A stretch of 64,000 nucleotides of DNA from Pictodentalium vernedei (lineage: Eukaryota > Mollusca > Scaphopoda > Dentaliida > Dentaliidae), in contig CM062290.1 in assembly GCA_031216915.1 (NCBI GenBank), positions 258,516,291-258,580,290 on the forward strand, written 5' to 3'. Positions 1 through 11,649 of the stretch are shown piece by piece. Position 1 is the stretch's first letter. Every line of letters starts with the position of its first letter. Under the pieces are notes generated by a model. It saw only the letters and a list, made by a program, of their open reading frames with translations, was not told where the DNA came from and did not search any database. The translations under genes and the position numbers were made by a program.

Positions 1-518
1 GAACGCCTTTTTGTCAGATGGGACATACATGTATTAATTTCTATTGGGAATAAGTTAGAGTAGCAAGTCAGCAGAGAGGGTATAGGAACACATGGCACAC
101 TCAGGACTTTGGGGGGTAGATACACTCTTCAGTCTTATCATCATCCCTGGATCCCAAACCCTCCCTACATGTTCAGAAATTAATTCAATCCGCTATTTCC
201 ATATAGCACTCATAATCTGTGGTCCGAGAAATCTTACTGATATATCAAAAACGCCTTTTTGTCAGATGGAAAATACTTGTATTAATTTCTATTGGGAATA
301 AGTTAGAGTAGCAAATCAGCAGAGAGGATATAGGATCATGTGGCACAGTCAGGACTTTGGGGTACATACACCTGGCAGTCTCATCATCAGCCATGGGTCC
401 CGGATCCTCTCTACATGTACAAAAGTTAATTCAATCTGTTCTTAGTGTGTAACACTCATAAGCCGTTGTCCTAATCATCTTAATAATAAATCAGGAACAC
501 TTTTTTGTCAGTTGGGAC
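1..518. repeat. Satellite-like tandem repeat, about 247-bp unit, two full copies plus a partial third
   Basis: The block starting with AACGCCTTTTTGTCAGATGG at position 2 recurs at about 250 and, more diverged, at about 496, giving periods of 248 and 246 bp. The first two copies align over their whole length with scattered substitutions and small indels. The array runs off the left edge, so its full copy number is unknown. Small open frames in it are not conserved between copies, so I do not call them genes. Confidence 0.8.
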
Positions 519-989
519 TTACGTGCAATTTAGAAAATAATATTGCAAAGTTAAATATGTCCGAGGAATAAGTAGGTTTGGTAAGACCTAGAACGTTAAG
601 AAAACATTTCAAACTCAACTATGGCCTGGGAATAAATAGGTTTGATAAGGCCTTAAACGTTAAAAAAAGTTGTTGGAAATCATAGTGTGTCACATTATCA
701 CTAATGAGCGATACCACGTGTCTGTGTTGGAAATCAAATCATCTGAGAGAGATTGATTAGTAAGTTTACCGAAAATGGTTATCAGCCAATTTTATTTTTC
801 TTAATCAGTCAGAGTCACACAATAACATACAAACAGAACAAACAGCTCGTTATCTTCATGTTTATGTGTGACGATAACTGGACCACAGCGATGCTGTCAT
901 AGTGAATGGTTTTCATTTATAATTCGTTGAAGGAGATTGAAATGTAGTGACTTGAATGGTCATATGAATGATTTCTGCGTGATGACCTG
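519..989. other. Intergenic stretch with one short duplicated block
   Basis: A roughly 48-bp block (559-607) is repeated at 624-671 (shared core GGAATAA.TAGGTTTG.TAAG and AACGTTAA). From 672 to the DIRS boundary at 989 I see nothing recognisable. Confidence 0.5.
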
Positions 990-1277
990 AAATATAAATT
1001 TTATAGTAAATTTTCTTTCTTTTTACACCTACCACAATTGTTTACTACAGGCTTGCAATACAGTGGAAGACCCTAACTCGGATAAAATACTCTCTATTTT
1101 AATCTTTCCCAAGAGATGTGGGAAAGAAAAGTGGTGTAAAAAACACCACGAAAAAATAAGCCAAAACAGAGCCGAGTGCCATCGGCGCACACCCAGTATG
1201 GGATGCTCTTCCCTTAGTACAAATCCACGACTTCCGTTAACCAATGCGCAGGGCAGTCATCAATTCATCATTCTTTT
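990..1277 (+). repeat. DIRS copy A left inverted terminal repeat
   Basis: The reverse complement of 6107-6371. The shared sequence includes CACAATTGTTTACTACAGGC near the outer end and the GGGAAAGAAAAGTGGTGT block further in. Similarity stops around the ATTCTTTT run at 1271-1277. Confidence 0.88.
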
Positions 1278-1355
1278 GAGTCTGCCAACATAGGAGTTAT
1301 GTGATCAGCGGGGAGAAAGGATTCTTATCTGAAGAAGAAGATGGGAGGGCCTCCA

Positions 1356-1449
1356 TGTAAACAATTGCGGTAGGTATAATAAGAAAGGAAATTTACTATA
1401 AAATTTATATTTCTTATCAACCTACCTTACAATTGTTTACTACAGGCTG
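1356..1449. repeat. DIRS copy A internal complementary region
   Basis: Positions 1356-1413 are the reverse complement of the extreme left end of the element (from about 990), and 1410-1449 are the reverse complement of the extreme right end (about 6332-6371). They meet at TTTC (1410-1413). In DIRS elements such a region is thought to template completion of the ends and circularisation. Confidence 0.88.
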
Positions 1450-1496
1450 AATAGACAAAAGGATGGAGGGAATCACATAACCAACCCACACATAAC

Positions 1497-2345
1497 TCAA
1501 TTGTACTGGAACTGTGGACAGAGGAAGAGATCCCTAGTCCTATCAAACCATAGCATCACAAACATTAGTAAAAGACAATGTATGGTGATGTGCGACGCAC
1601 AGACAGAAAAAGCAGTAACAGCACGGAGCTGGAACTGACCCTGTAAGAAGCTGAATGGCTGGGATAGACAACAGCCTGAGCAGAAGAAAAAGGGCCCGTA
1701 GAGGAAAGGTCCTCTGTCTGCTCCTGCAACTGTCGCAGTGGAAAAGGTAGCATTTCTCCAGTAGGCTGCCAGCATAACATCCGACAACATGACGGAGTTA
1801 GTATAAGCCCCGAGAGGAAGACAATGCATGCACCTCGTGGCAGAAAAAACAATTGGTAATACAATCGCCAGTAGCTAGACGAGCGGAAGCTGCTTGAATA
1901 GCAAGACAAATCCAACGAGAAATGGATTCAGCAGAGATCTGGCATATGAGAAAACGCATACCCGCCCGGCATAAAGGCACGAATCCCCCCACCCCAAGAC
2001 CCCAAGAAAGTGTCCATCTTGGAGTAAACTGCAAAGTCCAAGGCCTTTTCAAGGAAAAGTGCTGAACAAGCTTGGAGAGGCAAGGATGAGTGCCGAAAGG
2101 TCTCCGAAGCATGGACTTGTATCCATTGCTGGAGACCCCCAGAAACAAACATATACCAGAAACTCCGCAATCGGTGTGATCGAAGGAGTGACAGAAGCAA
2201 CAGAGTGATCGCACACCATCGACAGAGGAACCTTCTACTTAGCCACAGAAGCTAAACCAGTGGAGTGAGTGCCTCCTTGAAGAAGAAAAGCAACTCCACT
2301 GCTCGTCTCTAAAAACCACTACGGAGGAGACAGGACCCGATAAAA
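1497..2345 (-). pseudogene. Tyrosine recombinase remnant of DIRS copy A
   Basis: This would be the integrase that inserts the circular DIRS intermediate. N-terminal similarity to copy B is clear around SKLVQHFSLKRPW, then a segment matching ISRWICLAI and GDCITN, then a degenerate H-E-V-H-A-L block aligning with the HEVRAL box of copy B. About 325 nucleotides containing the first catalytic arginine block (ARRVSEL in copy B) are missing near 1935-1945. A small deletion near 1738-1742 removes the codon for the catalytic tyrosine that copy B retains at 33169-33171. Reading frames shift several times. It is non-functional. Identification rests on position, copy B and family motifs; confidence is high for family and lower for exact limits. 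Confidence 0.75.
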
Positions 2346-2374
2346 GACATGCGCAAAGGCATTATGAAGTCGGG

Positions 2375-3640
2375 TCAGCCTGAAACCTCGGGCGACTTTG
2401 GCAAAGAAAGTCGCGATGTAGAGGGAGACATTCCGGAACTGCCGCTAACAGAGAGCGGAGCAGATTGATCCACACCCACCGAGGCGACAGGGGTGTGAAC
2501 GAAAGGATTCGACAACTGCAGGTTCATATCTGGGCTAGAACCTGAGGCAGAATCGGAATCAGCAGGAAGGCGTAGTCGACAAGACCATCCCAAAGGAGGG
2601 TCAGAGCGTCCACGGCAAAATCCAGAGCATCTGGACACAGGGACATTAAAGTGTCCACCTGATGGTTCCAACGAGTCCCAAAGAGATCGATGTGGGGATG
2701 ACCCCAGAGATCGCAAAGAGACTGGAACACCACCATGTGGAGCATCCACTCAATGGAAAAGAACCTGCCCCGTCGGGACAGGGAGTCGGCTAGGACGTTC
2801 AGACGACCGGGAATGTGACAAACCACCACTCTGGCATTGACATCTTGAGCGAGCAGTAGAAGGTCCCGAACCAAATCGTACATGGGAACATAGTGCGTTC
2901 CTCCCTGGTTCTGAATGTAAACAACCACCGCAGACTTGTCAGACCACAGAAGGACCTGAAAATTCTAAAAGTGGGGGATCCACTGTCGGAAACACAGAAG
3001 AAGAGCAAGAAGCTCCTTCTGGTTGACATAAAGAGCTGCTGGATCCTGGTCCCATGACCGTGAAGGAAAAAACCTAGAGGATCCAACGTCACACCCCATC
3101 CGAGATCGCTGGCGATTACCGTCAGAACACGATCGGACGTAGTGAAGTCCAACGGAACTCCCCGCATAATCCACTGAACATCTGTTAGGGGGGAAGGTGA
3201 CGAGGAAAAGACTCTGGTAACAGAAGCACCAGAACCAGAGGATCAACATTCGGTCTCCAACGATTGAGCAAAAAGTGTTGGAGAGGTCAGACATGCAGCT
3301 GACCTAGAGGAATGAGATCCTTGAAATGGAATGGCCTTGAACTGGAAAACATCCTGGGGAATGGAGCGGCGAACTGATCTGAAAGCCTCCATGCTGAACT
3401 GAGGAGCAATGATAGACTGCGTCAGAATACTCAGATCGATAACCTATCTGAGTCGGCCGTCCTTCTTCGGCACCAAGAACGTGCGGGAACAAAATCCCAC
3501 TGAAAGAAAGTTCTTGATGACCTTCATTGTCCCCTTTGACAGGAGAACACCTATCTCCATGGTCAATAGTTCCCAACGAGTAAGGTTGAAAGGGACTCAT
3601 GTTGGAAGAGACACTCTCTACTTAGTGGAGTGCCTCAATC
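2375..3640 (-). pseudogene. Reverse transcriptase and RNase H remnant of DIRS copy A
   Basis: The RNase H part is clear at about 3170-2524: an ASDLGWG block, then VVYIQNQGGTH, then RLNVLADSLSRRG and a LWG.PHIDLF.TRWNHQ tail, all typical of DIRS RNase H. The RT is mostly gone. Just downstream of 3300 the sequence jumps between blocks that lie about 400 bp apart in copy B, so the palm core with the YLDD catalytic motif is absent. Several frameshifts and stops interrupt what is left. The enzyme would have copied element RNA into DNA and removed the RNA strand. Confidence 0.8.
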
Positions 3641-5720
3641 TGGGATGAAATCGAGGTGACTACTGCCGATGCCTACCCCACCCTGTGAGTGAGTAGAAGT
3701 GGTGGTAGGAGGATCAGCCCTTAGCTTTACAGAGGAAGCAGAAGGGTACTTGTTAGGCTTTGGAGGGTGCCTGCCTCCAACAGAAGGCCGATCAAGCTGA
3801 CTAAGCAGCAGCAGATCAATGGAATGACAAAGGGAGCCATCCCGGACTGTCGCCACAGAACCATGAAATAGTCACGGACCCACCAAAAGAGGCAGATCAA
3901 AGAGCAGCTCACTGTCTCATCTTGTGTCCAGCACAGCGTACATGTGAACTAATTCCAAGCTAGCCACGTAACAGGTATGTGCGTGAGAAGATGCATGAGT
4001 GCCTTGAACAGCACACAAAAAACAAAAACCTGTTTGTCATCAAACTCATCTGGGAGCAGATAAGCAGCAAAGCAGAGATGACGTGATCGAAGAGAGAACA
4101 CATTCCAGCATCCCTTTCGATAAGCCCAACCTGGACTTCAGAGTCTCCATATGGCTGAGGAGTTGGAGTCCCGATCCAAGACCATCACAGTCTGGCAGAC
4201 TGACTGGTTGGCGAAAACGTAGGAACGATAACACACCAGAGGCAAAAAGTGTCAACCTTGATGAAGAACGACGTCTTCATAGCCTTGGAACTCAGCTTAG
4301 GAGTCCAAAGCTGTAAATGCTGCAACCACCTGTACCAACAGGCACGGTCGAAGGTGCCCAGAAGCATGTTGCTCCACAGGCTGTAGGCGTGCGACTGATG
4401 ATCGCAGTCGGGCTGACACTGCCGGCTGGTTTGACGGTTTGAGACCTGGAAGGAACCCAAACAAGTCAAGAGCTTCCCCCAAGTCAGAAGACTGTTGGCT
4501 CTCCACGTCAGGAATGTCAGACTCATCCCTCGACTCGGAAGACACATAGCTCATCATGGGCAAACCAGCCAACGCCTCCCATGGTGTGGGCACACGAGGG
4601 GATCAGAAAGTGACCTGTTTCTAATCCCGGGAGGCGGCGCCACAAGGGGCACCTGGAAAACCACTCGTAGCCTCGCTGGAAGCAACAGAAAAAAGGCTCT
4701 TGGACAGAACCTAAGTGAGCAAGGAGAGGGCCTCCCTAAGCTCACTGACTGTCGGAATGGAACGTGAGAACGAACCGACAAAGTGGCTTCACTTCTGACC
4801 CATTTACCAGCGAAGGGTCACGATCCTCAAATACACCCGATGCGGGGCGACGGGCTGCAGCCGAAGACATCTGAAGGCAGATGTGTACTGGGGTATCACA
4901 TACCCCGAGGATCAGGAGAGTCGCCGCGGACCTCTGTGGGACAGAAGGTCCAGGCTGCACAAAAAGCGTTGGTCACACAAAACTGGCCATGGGACCCGAG
5001 TGCATGAACGGAAACACCACAGAGCTCATGGTGACCCCACCATGAACATCCGAATCCAATGAGAAAAACGGCTGAGAGAACACAGCAGAGGGTTCAGTCG
5101 GCAGCCACTTCTGACTTCACTGAGTTGAAGTCAGGGAAGGCTGAGGCTGATACCCCACAACCACACTACAGACATCACTGCAGACCCCTGCAGGGATAAA
5201 CCGAGGCCGGCTAAAACGGTGACTGATGACGTTGTAGACGGAACAGCAGTAGCAGCAGATACGACGGGAGATGTTGGAACTTTTGGAAAAAGGGAGAGAG
5301 CCACTTAGCTCGGCCTCCAAAGGAGGAGTCACAACCCTAGTGACAGCCTCAGATGTCGACTGGAGAGGGCGCAGCATTGTCCCGGAACCAGACATCTCTT
5401 CACCAGAAATCCAACAGCTCCCGCAGTATCCACAGTGGTAAAAAAACTGCACATCCCCCGTGGATGGGGAATAACTCTCACCAGAGGTGGTCGTGTCGGG
5501 AGGCCCCAAGACAACAGTGTCCCCACCCCCCCCCCCCCCCTGCGGATGCGGGATGAACAGCCACGAGAATGCACCAAAAGTGAGGGCAAAAGGAATTGCC
5601 CTAAAGGAACCGAACTGGAAATAACAGAGGTGAGAGCAGTAGAAGAAAAAGGTGAACTCAACAGATACATAAAGTAGAAGAACACTCCCAACTACGAGAG
5701 AAGGTGGCAGAAAAAACAAC
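3641..5720 (-). pseudogene. Gag-like ORF remnant of DIRS copy A
   Basis: The region upstream of RT aligns in patches with the gag of copy B: the C-terminal QLDRPS.GGR..PKPNKYPSAS segment near 3730-3830, a helical middle around 4080-4260, and the SGESYSPSTGDVQ segment near 5440-5480. It also has about 825 bp (roughly 4343-5168, including an acidic stretch with ESRDESDIPDVESQQSSD) that copy B lacks. A C-run of about 19 at 5521-5540 falls inside it. Many frameshifts break the frame. DIRS gag is assumed to package element RNA; no enzymatic motif is visible. Confidence 0.65.
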
Positions 5721-6106
5721 CGGTGGTTACATGACAGAACCCAGCAGCCAACAGGGACCTAAAAACCAGAAATTCAGCCCTCAACAGAGTGAAGAAATCC
5801 TGTCCAAACAGTCCCTCATTGACACCTGACTCCAATAATAATAATAAAATTTATCAACCGAAAAATTTTATTTCCGAACCGCATTGACAAGATGTCGAAA
5901 AAAACATTCGCGAATACGGAATGTGTAAATAAAATTTAATGAGAATGTGGTTGAAAATATTAACGAGAATATATAAAACACCGTCCTGTTATTATACGAT
6001 CTTCAGGTCCATAATTCCAGTCACAGGAAAACCATTATCGACGAGTTGAATTATCACTGTTTCGTAATGCAAATGGCGGAGACACATCTTATACATGTTT
6101 TGGATA

Positions 6107-6371
6107 AAAAAAGAATGATGAATTGATGACTGCCCTGTGCACTGGTTAACAGAAGTCTTGGATTTGTATTAAGGGAAGAGCGTCCCATACTGGGTGTGCA
6201 CCGATGATGCTCGGCCCAGTTTTGGCTTATTTTTTCGTGGTGTTTTTTACACCACTTTTCTTTCCCACATCTCTTGGGAAATATTAAAATAGAGAGTATT
6301 TTATCCGAGTTAGGGTCTTCCATTGTAGTGCAAGCCTGTAGTAAACAATTATAAGATAGGCTGATAAGAAA
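6107..6371 (-). repeat. DIRS copy A right inverted terminal repeat
   Basis: Inverted match to 990-1277, ending in GCTGATAAGAAA at 6360-6371. The outermost 40 bases are matched again in the internal complementary region at 1410-1449. Confidence 0.88.
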
Positions 6372-7222
6372 TGATCCTGTAAACACGAATATGAGCACTA
6401 CTTTTTTTCTGTTAAATCTATAACACCTAAAAAGAAATTATGTTTCATAGTATAGGCCTATCTTATCAGAAAATATTCGCACAATTAGAGCTGTACATAA
6501 CTATACTGAACAAACAATGAGATTCCAATGAAGACCCGAATGGTAGAATAACTTACTTCACTCAGTCATTATGACCCAATATCCAACTGAAGCGTCCTTT
6601 CCAGACTCATGCCACAAGTTAGTTTGATAGAAATTTTTATTGATAAGGGACCGTGTCTAGAACAAACTTCCCAACTGTGCACTTGTTTATGCACAATTGC
6701 ATTGTTGGTAAAATAAGAATGTATATTTTATGTATCAGTGAGGTATATACATTGACATATGCCTGTTTACCAAACCCTTTCAAAACGAATAAAATAGTGT
6801 TTATAAAAAGTGTTTACTTTTTCTCATGTTCCCAAATTATCAGCAGTAGGATATATGTATTAATTTCAACACCACTCCCCAGGCCTCCATGGCAAAGAGC
6901 ACTTAATGCAAACAAATTTGAATATGGAGCCCCCCCCCCATTCAGCATGCTGCATATCGAATATCCAATGATTCTGTGCATCAGTTCTATGTAAAAACAA
7001 TTTTAACTGGTGGAGTTCTAAATTATTCTTCAAAGCTGGTTTGTAACATGATTCTTTTTTTTAACGATACAATGCTGCCAGCAAGGGGGGGCCTTAGTTT
7101 AGCAAGATTCTGTTCATCAATAATTGTTTGGCTACTATTTACTGAAAAAAACCTATTGCTGCACAAACAACAAGCTACTGCACACAAGTCACTATCAGTC
7201 GACCCCTGATAGTGGCTTGAAG
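6372..7222. other. Unassigned stretch
   Basis: AT-rich sequence with short open frames on the plus strand (for example 6653-6994) that show no family resemblance I recognise, and short C-, T- and G-runs. I see no repeat or gene that can be supported. Confidence 0.4.
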
Positions 7223-7370
7223 TACTCCACTAGTTAATTCCTTACCTAATGTAACAGACATATCAGACCAGTACTATTCACAAAGTGTGTTACTCAATTT
7301 TTTTTTTCAGCTCACTGGGATAAGGTCATGGAGTCATAACCCATGTTTTGATAACAAAACAAAAGAGAAT
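7223..7370. mobile_element. Degenerate half of a TA-flanked foldback MITE (family 1)
   Basis: The stretch CCTTACCTAATGTAACAGAC followed by CAGTACTATTCACAAA matches the left arm of better copies at 47797 and 15913. A block resembling GTCATAACCCATGTTTTG follows. No right terminus is recognisable. Confidence 0.35.
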
Positions 7371-7385
7371 ATTTATAGTTATTTA

Positions 7386-8090
7386 TAGACAAGAGGCCCC
7401 ACGGGGCCTGAGGGCGCTCAACTGATACTGGCCGAGTCATATCACCAAAACAGCAAGGGATTCTGCCTTGTGGTTATTATCAGTTTTTCAACATAAAAGT
7501 GTTTTCTCTACTTAGTAACCCAGAGTGTTCATATGTTAGATCCCCATATTGGGTACTCAATAATTTATCTATTTATTTATTGGAATTTAAGGTCACTTTC
7601 TAAGGCTACATCATTACAGAGGCATAATTATAATATCAGGTTTGGTCAATCGTTTATGCCTATTACTGCCCACTTTACAGGGCTTTCAACGCAGGAATTG
7701 GTTACTGGGCCCAATTTTATCAATAAACCAGAACTTGAACAAATTTCAATTTGCCGCTTCTAAGAGACCAAAATAGGACGTTCTCATCTGGACATCAACC
7801 CGAATATGCAGATGAAATTTCGTGATGATCAGATGAGAACTACGGCCTGTAGGCTGCGCCATACAAAATTCACGATGGCTGCTGCAGCAGCCAATGTAAG
7901 CAGCCAGTCATAACCAAAATATGACGATCTCATCTAGACACCAACGCGAACATGCATCTCAAATTTGGTGATGATAGATAAGAACTATGGCCTATAGCCT
8001 GTGCCGAACAAATTGTGGACAGACAGACTCACAGACTTCCGCATGCCCCATGACAATAGCATAGCTTGACTTTGTCAAGAAAAGCTAAAA
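7386..8090 (+). mobile_element. Pearl/HINE-like non-autonomous element, first copy
   Basis: It starts with a palindromic GGCCCCACGGGGCC followed by TGAGGGCGCTCA, like the start at 30688. Next come a 5' module containing a TTTATTTATTGG retroposon-like segment, diverged copies of the core monomer also seen at 28067-28640 (CTCATCTGGACATCA), the segment GACAGACTCACAGACTTCCG, and a 3' hairpin CTTGACTTTGTCAAG followed by AAAAGCTAAAAA. Organisation as 5' module, core tandem repeats and 3' stem-loop matches published pearl/HINE elements of bivalves and insects. No coding capacity. Confidence 0.55.
7452..7760 (+). repeat. First copy of a 310-bp direct repeat (pair with 8182-8491)
   Basis: From CAAGGGATTCTGCCTTG to TTTGCCGCTTCTAAG this segment is nearly identical to 8182-8491, with small indels (for example an extra AGC in the second copy). 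After the repeat the two copies continue into different core monomers, so the same 5' module is joined to two different cores. Confidence 0.85.
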
Positions 8091-8181
8091 ATTGAACTAA
8101 TAAAAAACAACACAAAGTCTTTTCAAGATACTGTACTTTTAGATTGTCATTACCGCAAAGTAGTCATGTATAATTTAAACA

Positions 8182-8491
8182 AGGGATTCTGCCTTGTTAT
8201 CAGTTTTTCAACATAAAATTGTTTACCCTACTTAGTAACCCAAAGTGTTCATATGTTAGATACCCATATTGGGTACTCAATAATTTATCTATTTATTTAT
8301 TGGAATTTAAGGTCACTTTCAGCATCTAAGGCTACATCTTACAGAGGCGTAATTATAATATCAAGTTTGGTCAATCGTTTATGCCTATCACTGCCCACTT
8401 TACAGGGCTTTCAATGCAGGAATTGGTTACTACTGGGCCCAATTTTATCAATAAAGCAGAACTTGAACAAACTTCAATTTGCCACTTCTAA
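8182..8491 (+). repeat. Second copy of the 310-bp direct repeat
   Basis: Matches 7452-7760. It is followed by the AATATCAAAAGATTCTGAC type monomers rather than the CTCATCTGGACATC type. Confidence 0.85.
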
Positions 8492-10250
8492 GAAAATCAA
8501 AAATCAAATATCAAAAGATTCTGACAGGAGTAACAGAAAAAAAAGATTTTTTAAGAATATTTCTCATACTGAACTAAGTTATACATGGGCTCCCATAGGG
8601 AGCCCAAAAATAAAAGCTTCTGAAGCAGTGTTTTGGGAGAAGAAGATTCTTCAACGTTATTCCCATTAGCTACACTGTTAAAAAATGATGACTCGGCACT
8701 TTTAGTCCTAGAAAAGAACCTTATGATAAAATTTTTACCATTTTTTTCTTCCGGTCCTAAGGAAGCTTCACACCATATAAAAATTCTCAGTGCCATGTAG
8801 TTCTGGAGATATGGGCATTTAAAAAGAAAAAAATTTTTTAGCTCCTGCAGTTCCCGTGGGGGACAGGAAAACAATTTTCGGCATAAATTAGGTACTTATG
8901 ACCCAATAAGCCCTCATATCAAATTTGGTTCAAATCGACTTTTTGGTTTGGAAAATAAAAATTTTGGTATAATTTGGGCTCCCACAGTGAGCCCAAATAT
9001 GAACCCAGGTACTTGGCTTTACCAAACTTCACTCTCAGCCCCTAAGAATGCTGTACATCAAATATCAAAACATTTTGACTGGTGGATCTGAAAAAAAAAT
9101 TTTTTTTAAAGAATATTCCTCATATTGAACTAAGTTATAATTTGGGCTCCCACAGGGAGACCAAATATGAGCCGAAGGACTTGACTTGAACAAACTTGAA
9201 TCTCACCTCCCTAAGCATACTGTATACCAAATATCAAAAGATTCTGACCGGTGGATGCGAAGAAGAAGATTTTAAAAGAATATACCTCGTATTGCACTAA
9301 GTTACAATTTGGGTTCCCAAAGGGAGTCCAAATATGAACTCAGGGACTTGGCTTGAACAAACATCAATCTCACCCCCCTAAGGATGATGCATAGCAAATA
9401 TCAAAAGATTCTGATTTGTGGATCCGAAGAAGAAGATTTTTAAAATATATCCCTCATATTGCACTAATTTGAACATTTGGGTTCCCATAGGGAACCCAAA
9501 TATGGACCGAGGAATTTGATTTCTACAAATATGTGAATCAATGTTCCAAAGATGTTATATGTAAAATATGAAAGCTTTTAGAGCAGTGGTTTGGAAGAAA
9601 ACAATTCTTTATTTTTTTCCCATTGCCTACTGTGTTAAAAAATACTGACTCAGCACTTTTTCAGAGTCCCGAAAAAGTACCCTATGATAAAACCGATAGC
9701 AATTTTTTTTTACCAATCCTTTCTGTTGGTCCCAAGAAAGCTTCACACCAAATAAAAATTCTCACTGCCGTGCAGTTTTTGAGATATAGGCGTTTTAATT
9801 TTTTTCTATTTTTAGCTCCTGTGGTTCCCACGGGGCTACAGGAAAAAAAATTTCTGCATAAATTAGGTACTTATGACCCAATAAGCCCTCACATAAAATT
9901 TGGTTCAAATTGGCCTCTCGGTTTAAAAAATAGAAATTTGGGGTGGGGCCAAAATTTTTGCTCCTCCCATAACATCGCCAAGTATAGACCTACAAACTTC
10001 TCTTGAACAAACTTGAGTCTACACCTCAAAAGGAAGCTGCATACCAAATATCAAGTCTCTGCTATTGCTGGTTCTTGAGAAGAAGATTTTTTAAGAATTG
10101 GAGCATTTTTTGCCCCACCCCTCTGCTCAATATGAGCCGAAACCTAATTTGCCCAAAAATCAAAATGCCGCTATATAACCCCTACTCACATGAAATTTCA
10201 TTAACATGCGGCCAGTGGTTTGGAAGAAAAAGACCCAAACACCACCTTCA

Positions 10251-10303
10251 CGCCGGACGACGGACGACGGACGCCGGACGACGGACGACGGACGACGGAC
10301 GAA
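10251..10303 (+). repeat. GACGGAC-type microsatellite
   Basis: Runs of GACGGAC/GCCGGAC units just before the terminal hairpin of the element; a comparable shorter GACGACGGATGG tract sits at 38660-38670 before the matching end. Confidence 0.85.
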
Positions 10304-10316
10304 AAGTGATCAGAAA

Positions 10317-10346
10317 AGCTCACCCTGACTTTCAGTCAGGTGAGCT
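10317..10346. repeat. Terminal hairpin of the pearl/HINE-like element
   Basis: AGCTCACCCTGACT and AGTCAGGTGAGCT pair around a TTC loop with one bulge. Followed by AAAAACTAG. A reduced version (GCTCAGTCAGGTGAGC) is at 38686-38702. Confidence 0.7.
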
Positions 10347-10539
10347 AAAAACTAGATGTGTCATTCAACACTAATGCTCCCACAGGGTAGAATATAACTG
10401 AACATTGAATTTAATTGCCTGTAGTATAATTAACGATTTACAAGCTCTCCATATGTAGGAGAAATAAAAAATCACTAGCAATAACTCCATCTCCAAGAGT
10501 TTGGGAAAACTGAAATTCTAAGTACTTCCTAGTTTAAAC

Positions 10540-11482
10540 TAGAGGTGTGACTGTTCCAGATGGGCATGTCCATACCCCCCTGCTGCCATGATTATTCTAA
10601 GACAAAAAGTGGCACAGCCCTGGTAGAAAAAGTCTGATCGAAACTATAATTGCAGGTACACAGGTTCCTATGGCAGTGAAAATCCTTACTAAGTTTCAAA
10701 GGAATCGACCCATAAACATCTGAGAAAATCTCCGGACAAAATTTGGGTATTCTAAGACAAAAAGGGGCATAACTCTGGAAAGAAAAGTCCGATCGAAACT
10801 ATAATCACAGGTGCACAGGATTCCATGGTAGCAAACATCCAAACCAAGTTTTAAAGGAATTGACCTATAAACATTTGAGAAAATCTCCGGACAAAATTCA
10901 GGAATTCTAAGATGAAAAGGGGCATAACTCAGGCAGAAAAAGTCGAATTAAAACTATAATGGCAGGTGCACAGGTTACCATGGTAGTGAACAACCTTACC
11001 AAGTTTCAATGAAATCGACCCATAATCATCTCAGAAAAGCTATGGACAAAATTCTAGGCAATTCAGGCATTCTAAGATGAAAAGGGGCATAAATCTGGCA
11101 ACAAAATTCCGATCGAAACTATAATTGCAGGTACATAGGTTCCAATAATAGTAAACATCTTTACCAAGTTTCAAAGGAATCGATCCATAAACATCTCCGG
11201 ACAAAATTCTAGGCCTGCATTTTTAAGTCAAAAAGGGGCATAATTCTGGCAAAAATAATCCGACCAGAACTATAATCACAGGTACACAGGTTCCCATGGT
11301 GGTGAACATTCGTACCAAGTTTCGAGCAGATTGGTCTGTAAACGTCAGAGAAAATCGCTGGACAAAATTATGTCTACAGATGGATGGATGGACGGAATGA
11401 CAGACAGACACAGATGGTCAAGGTGATATCAGTGTAACCCCCCACCCCCCACCCCAACAACTCGTTGTGGGGGTATAATTAA
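10540..11482 (+). repeat. Tandem array of about 160-bp monomers ending in a TGGA-rich tail
   Basis: Five diverged monomers share AAAAGGGGCATAACTCTGGCA, then CCGATCGAAACTATAAT, then CAGGT.CACAGGTTCC and CAAGTTTCAAAGGAATCGA. Monomer starts are near 10598, 10758, 10917, 11078 and 11231. The array ends in GATGGATGGATGG, GACAGACAGACAC and then an inverted end, with TGCCCCTT-type and GTGGGGGTATAATT sequence. The architecture of tandem core plus tetranucleotide tail again resembles pearl elements. Confidence 0.7.
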
Positions 11483-11649
11483 AGTTTAGTAACTTCGTAA
11501 AAACATCAATCAAGATCAATAAAATTCCATTTCTACTAGTAGACACCCATGACAAAGGCACATTCTAAAACCAGCATGTTGCGAAAAAAGTTAAAATTAA
11601 AGCTGAAGGTAAATAACTATGCTAAAAAAAATTTTTTTTAAACATCATA

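Larger units (their letters stand above)
990..6371 (-). mobile_element. DIRS-type tyrosine-recombinase retrotransposon, copy A (decayed)
   Basis: The element is bounded by inverted terminal repeats (990-1277 and 6107-6371). Close to the left repeat it has an internal complementary region (1356-1449) whose two halves are complementary to the two outer ends. This is the DIRS hallmark and is not found in LTR or LINE elements. Coding remnants on the minus strand run gag, RT, RNase H, tyrosine recombinase, with RNase H and recombinase segments recognisable by similarity to copy B at 32438-38038. Large parts of RT and recombinase are deleted. Both ends abut the tetranucleotide GAAA (989-992 in part, and 6368-6371), and no longer target duplication is visible. 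The copy cannot be autonomous, but its ends and internal complementary region persist. Confidence 0.9.
8492..10353 (+). mobile_element. Pearl/HINE-like element body: degenerate tandem monomers, microsatellite and terminal hairpin
   Basis: Successive diverged monomers of about 165-190 bp each carry CAAATATCAAAAGATTCTGA, then GAAGAAGATTTTTAAAGAA, then CTCATATTGCACTAAGTT, then GGGCTCCCATAGGGAGCCCA. From about 9586 the sequence changes to a 3' module (GTTAAAAAATACTGACTCAGCA) also found right of DIRS copy B. It ends with a GACGGAC microsatellite (about 10251-10303), a hairpin at 10317-10346 and the motif TAAAAACTAG. The hairpin followed by CTAG resembles Helitron/HINE 3' ends. No open frame is conserved. 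Confidence 0.6.

Noticed and set aside
5117-5719. 200-codon minus-strand frame with hydrophobic start
   Set aside because: It lies in the decayed gag of DIRS copy A and includes a C-run; not a membrane protein gene.
990-6371. LTR retrotransposon or retrovirus-like element
   Set aside because: Terminal repeats are inverted, not direct; there is no protease or DDE integrase, and a tyrosine recombinase is present instead.
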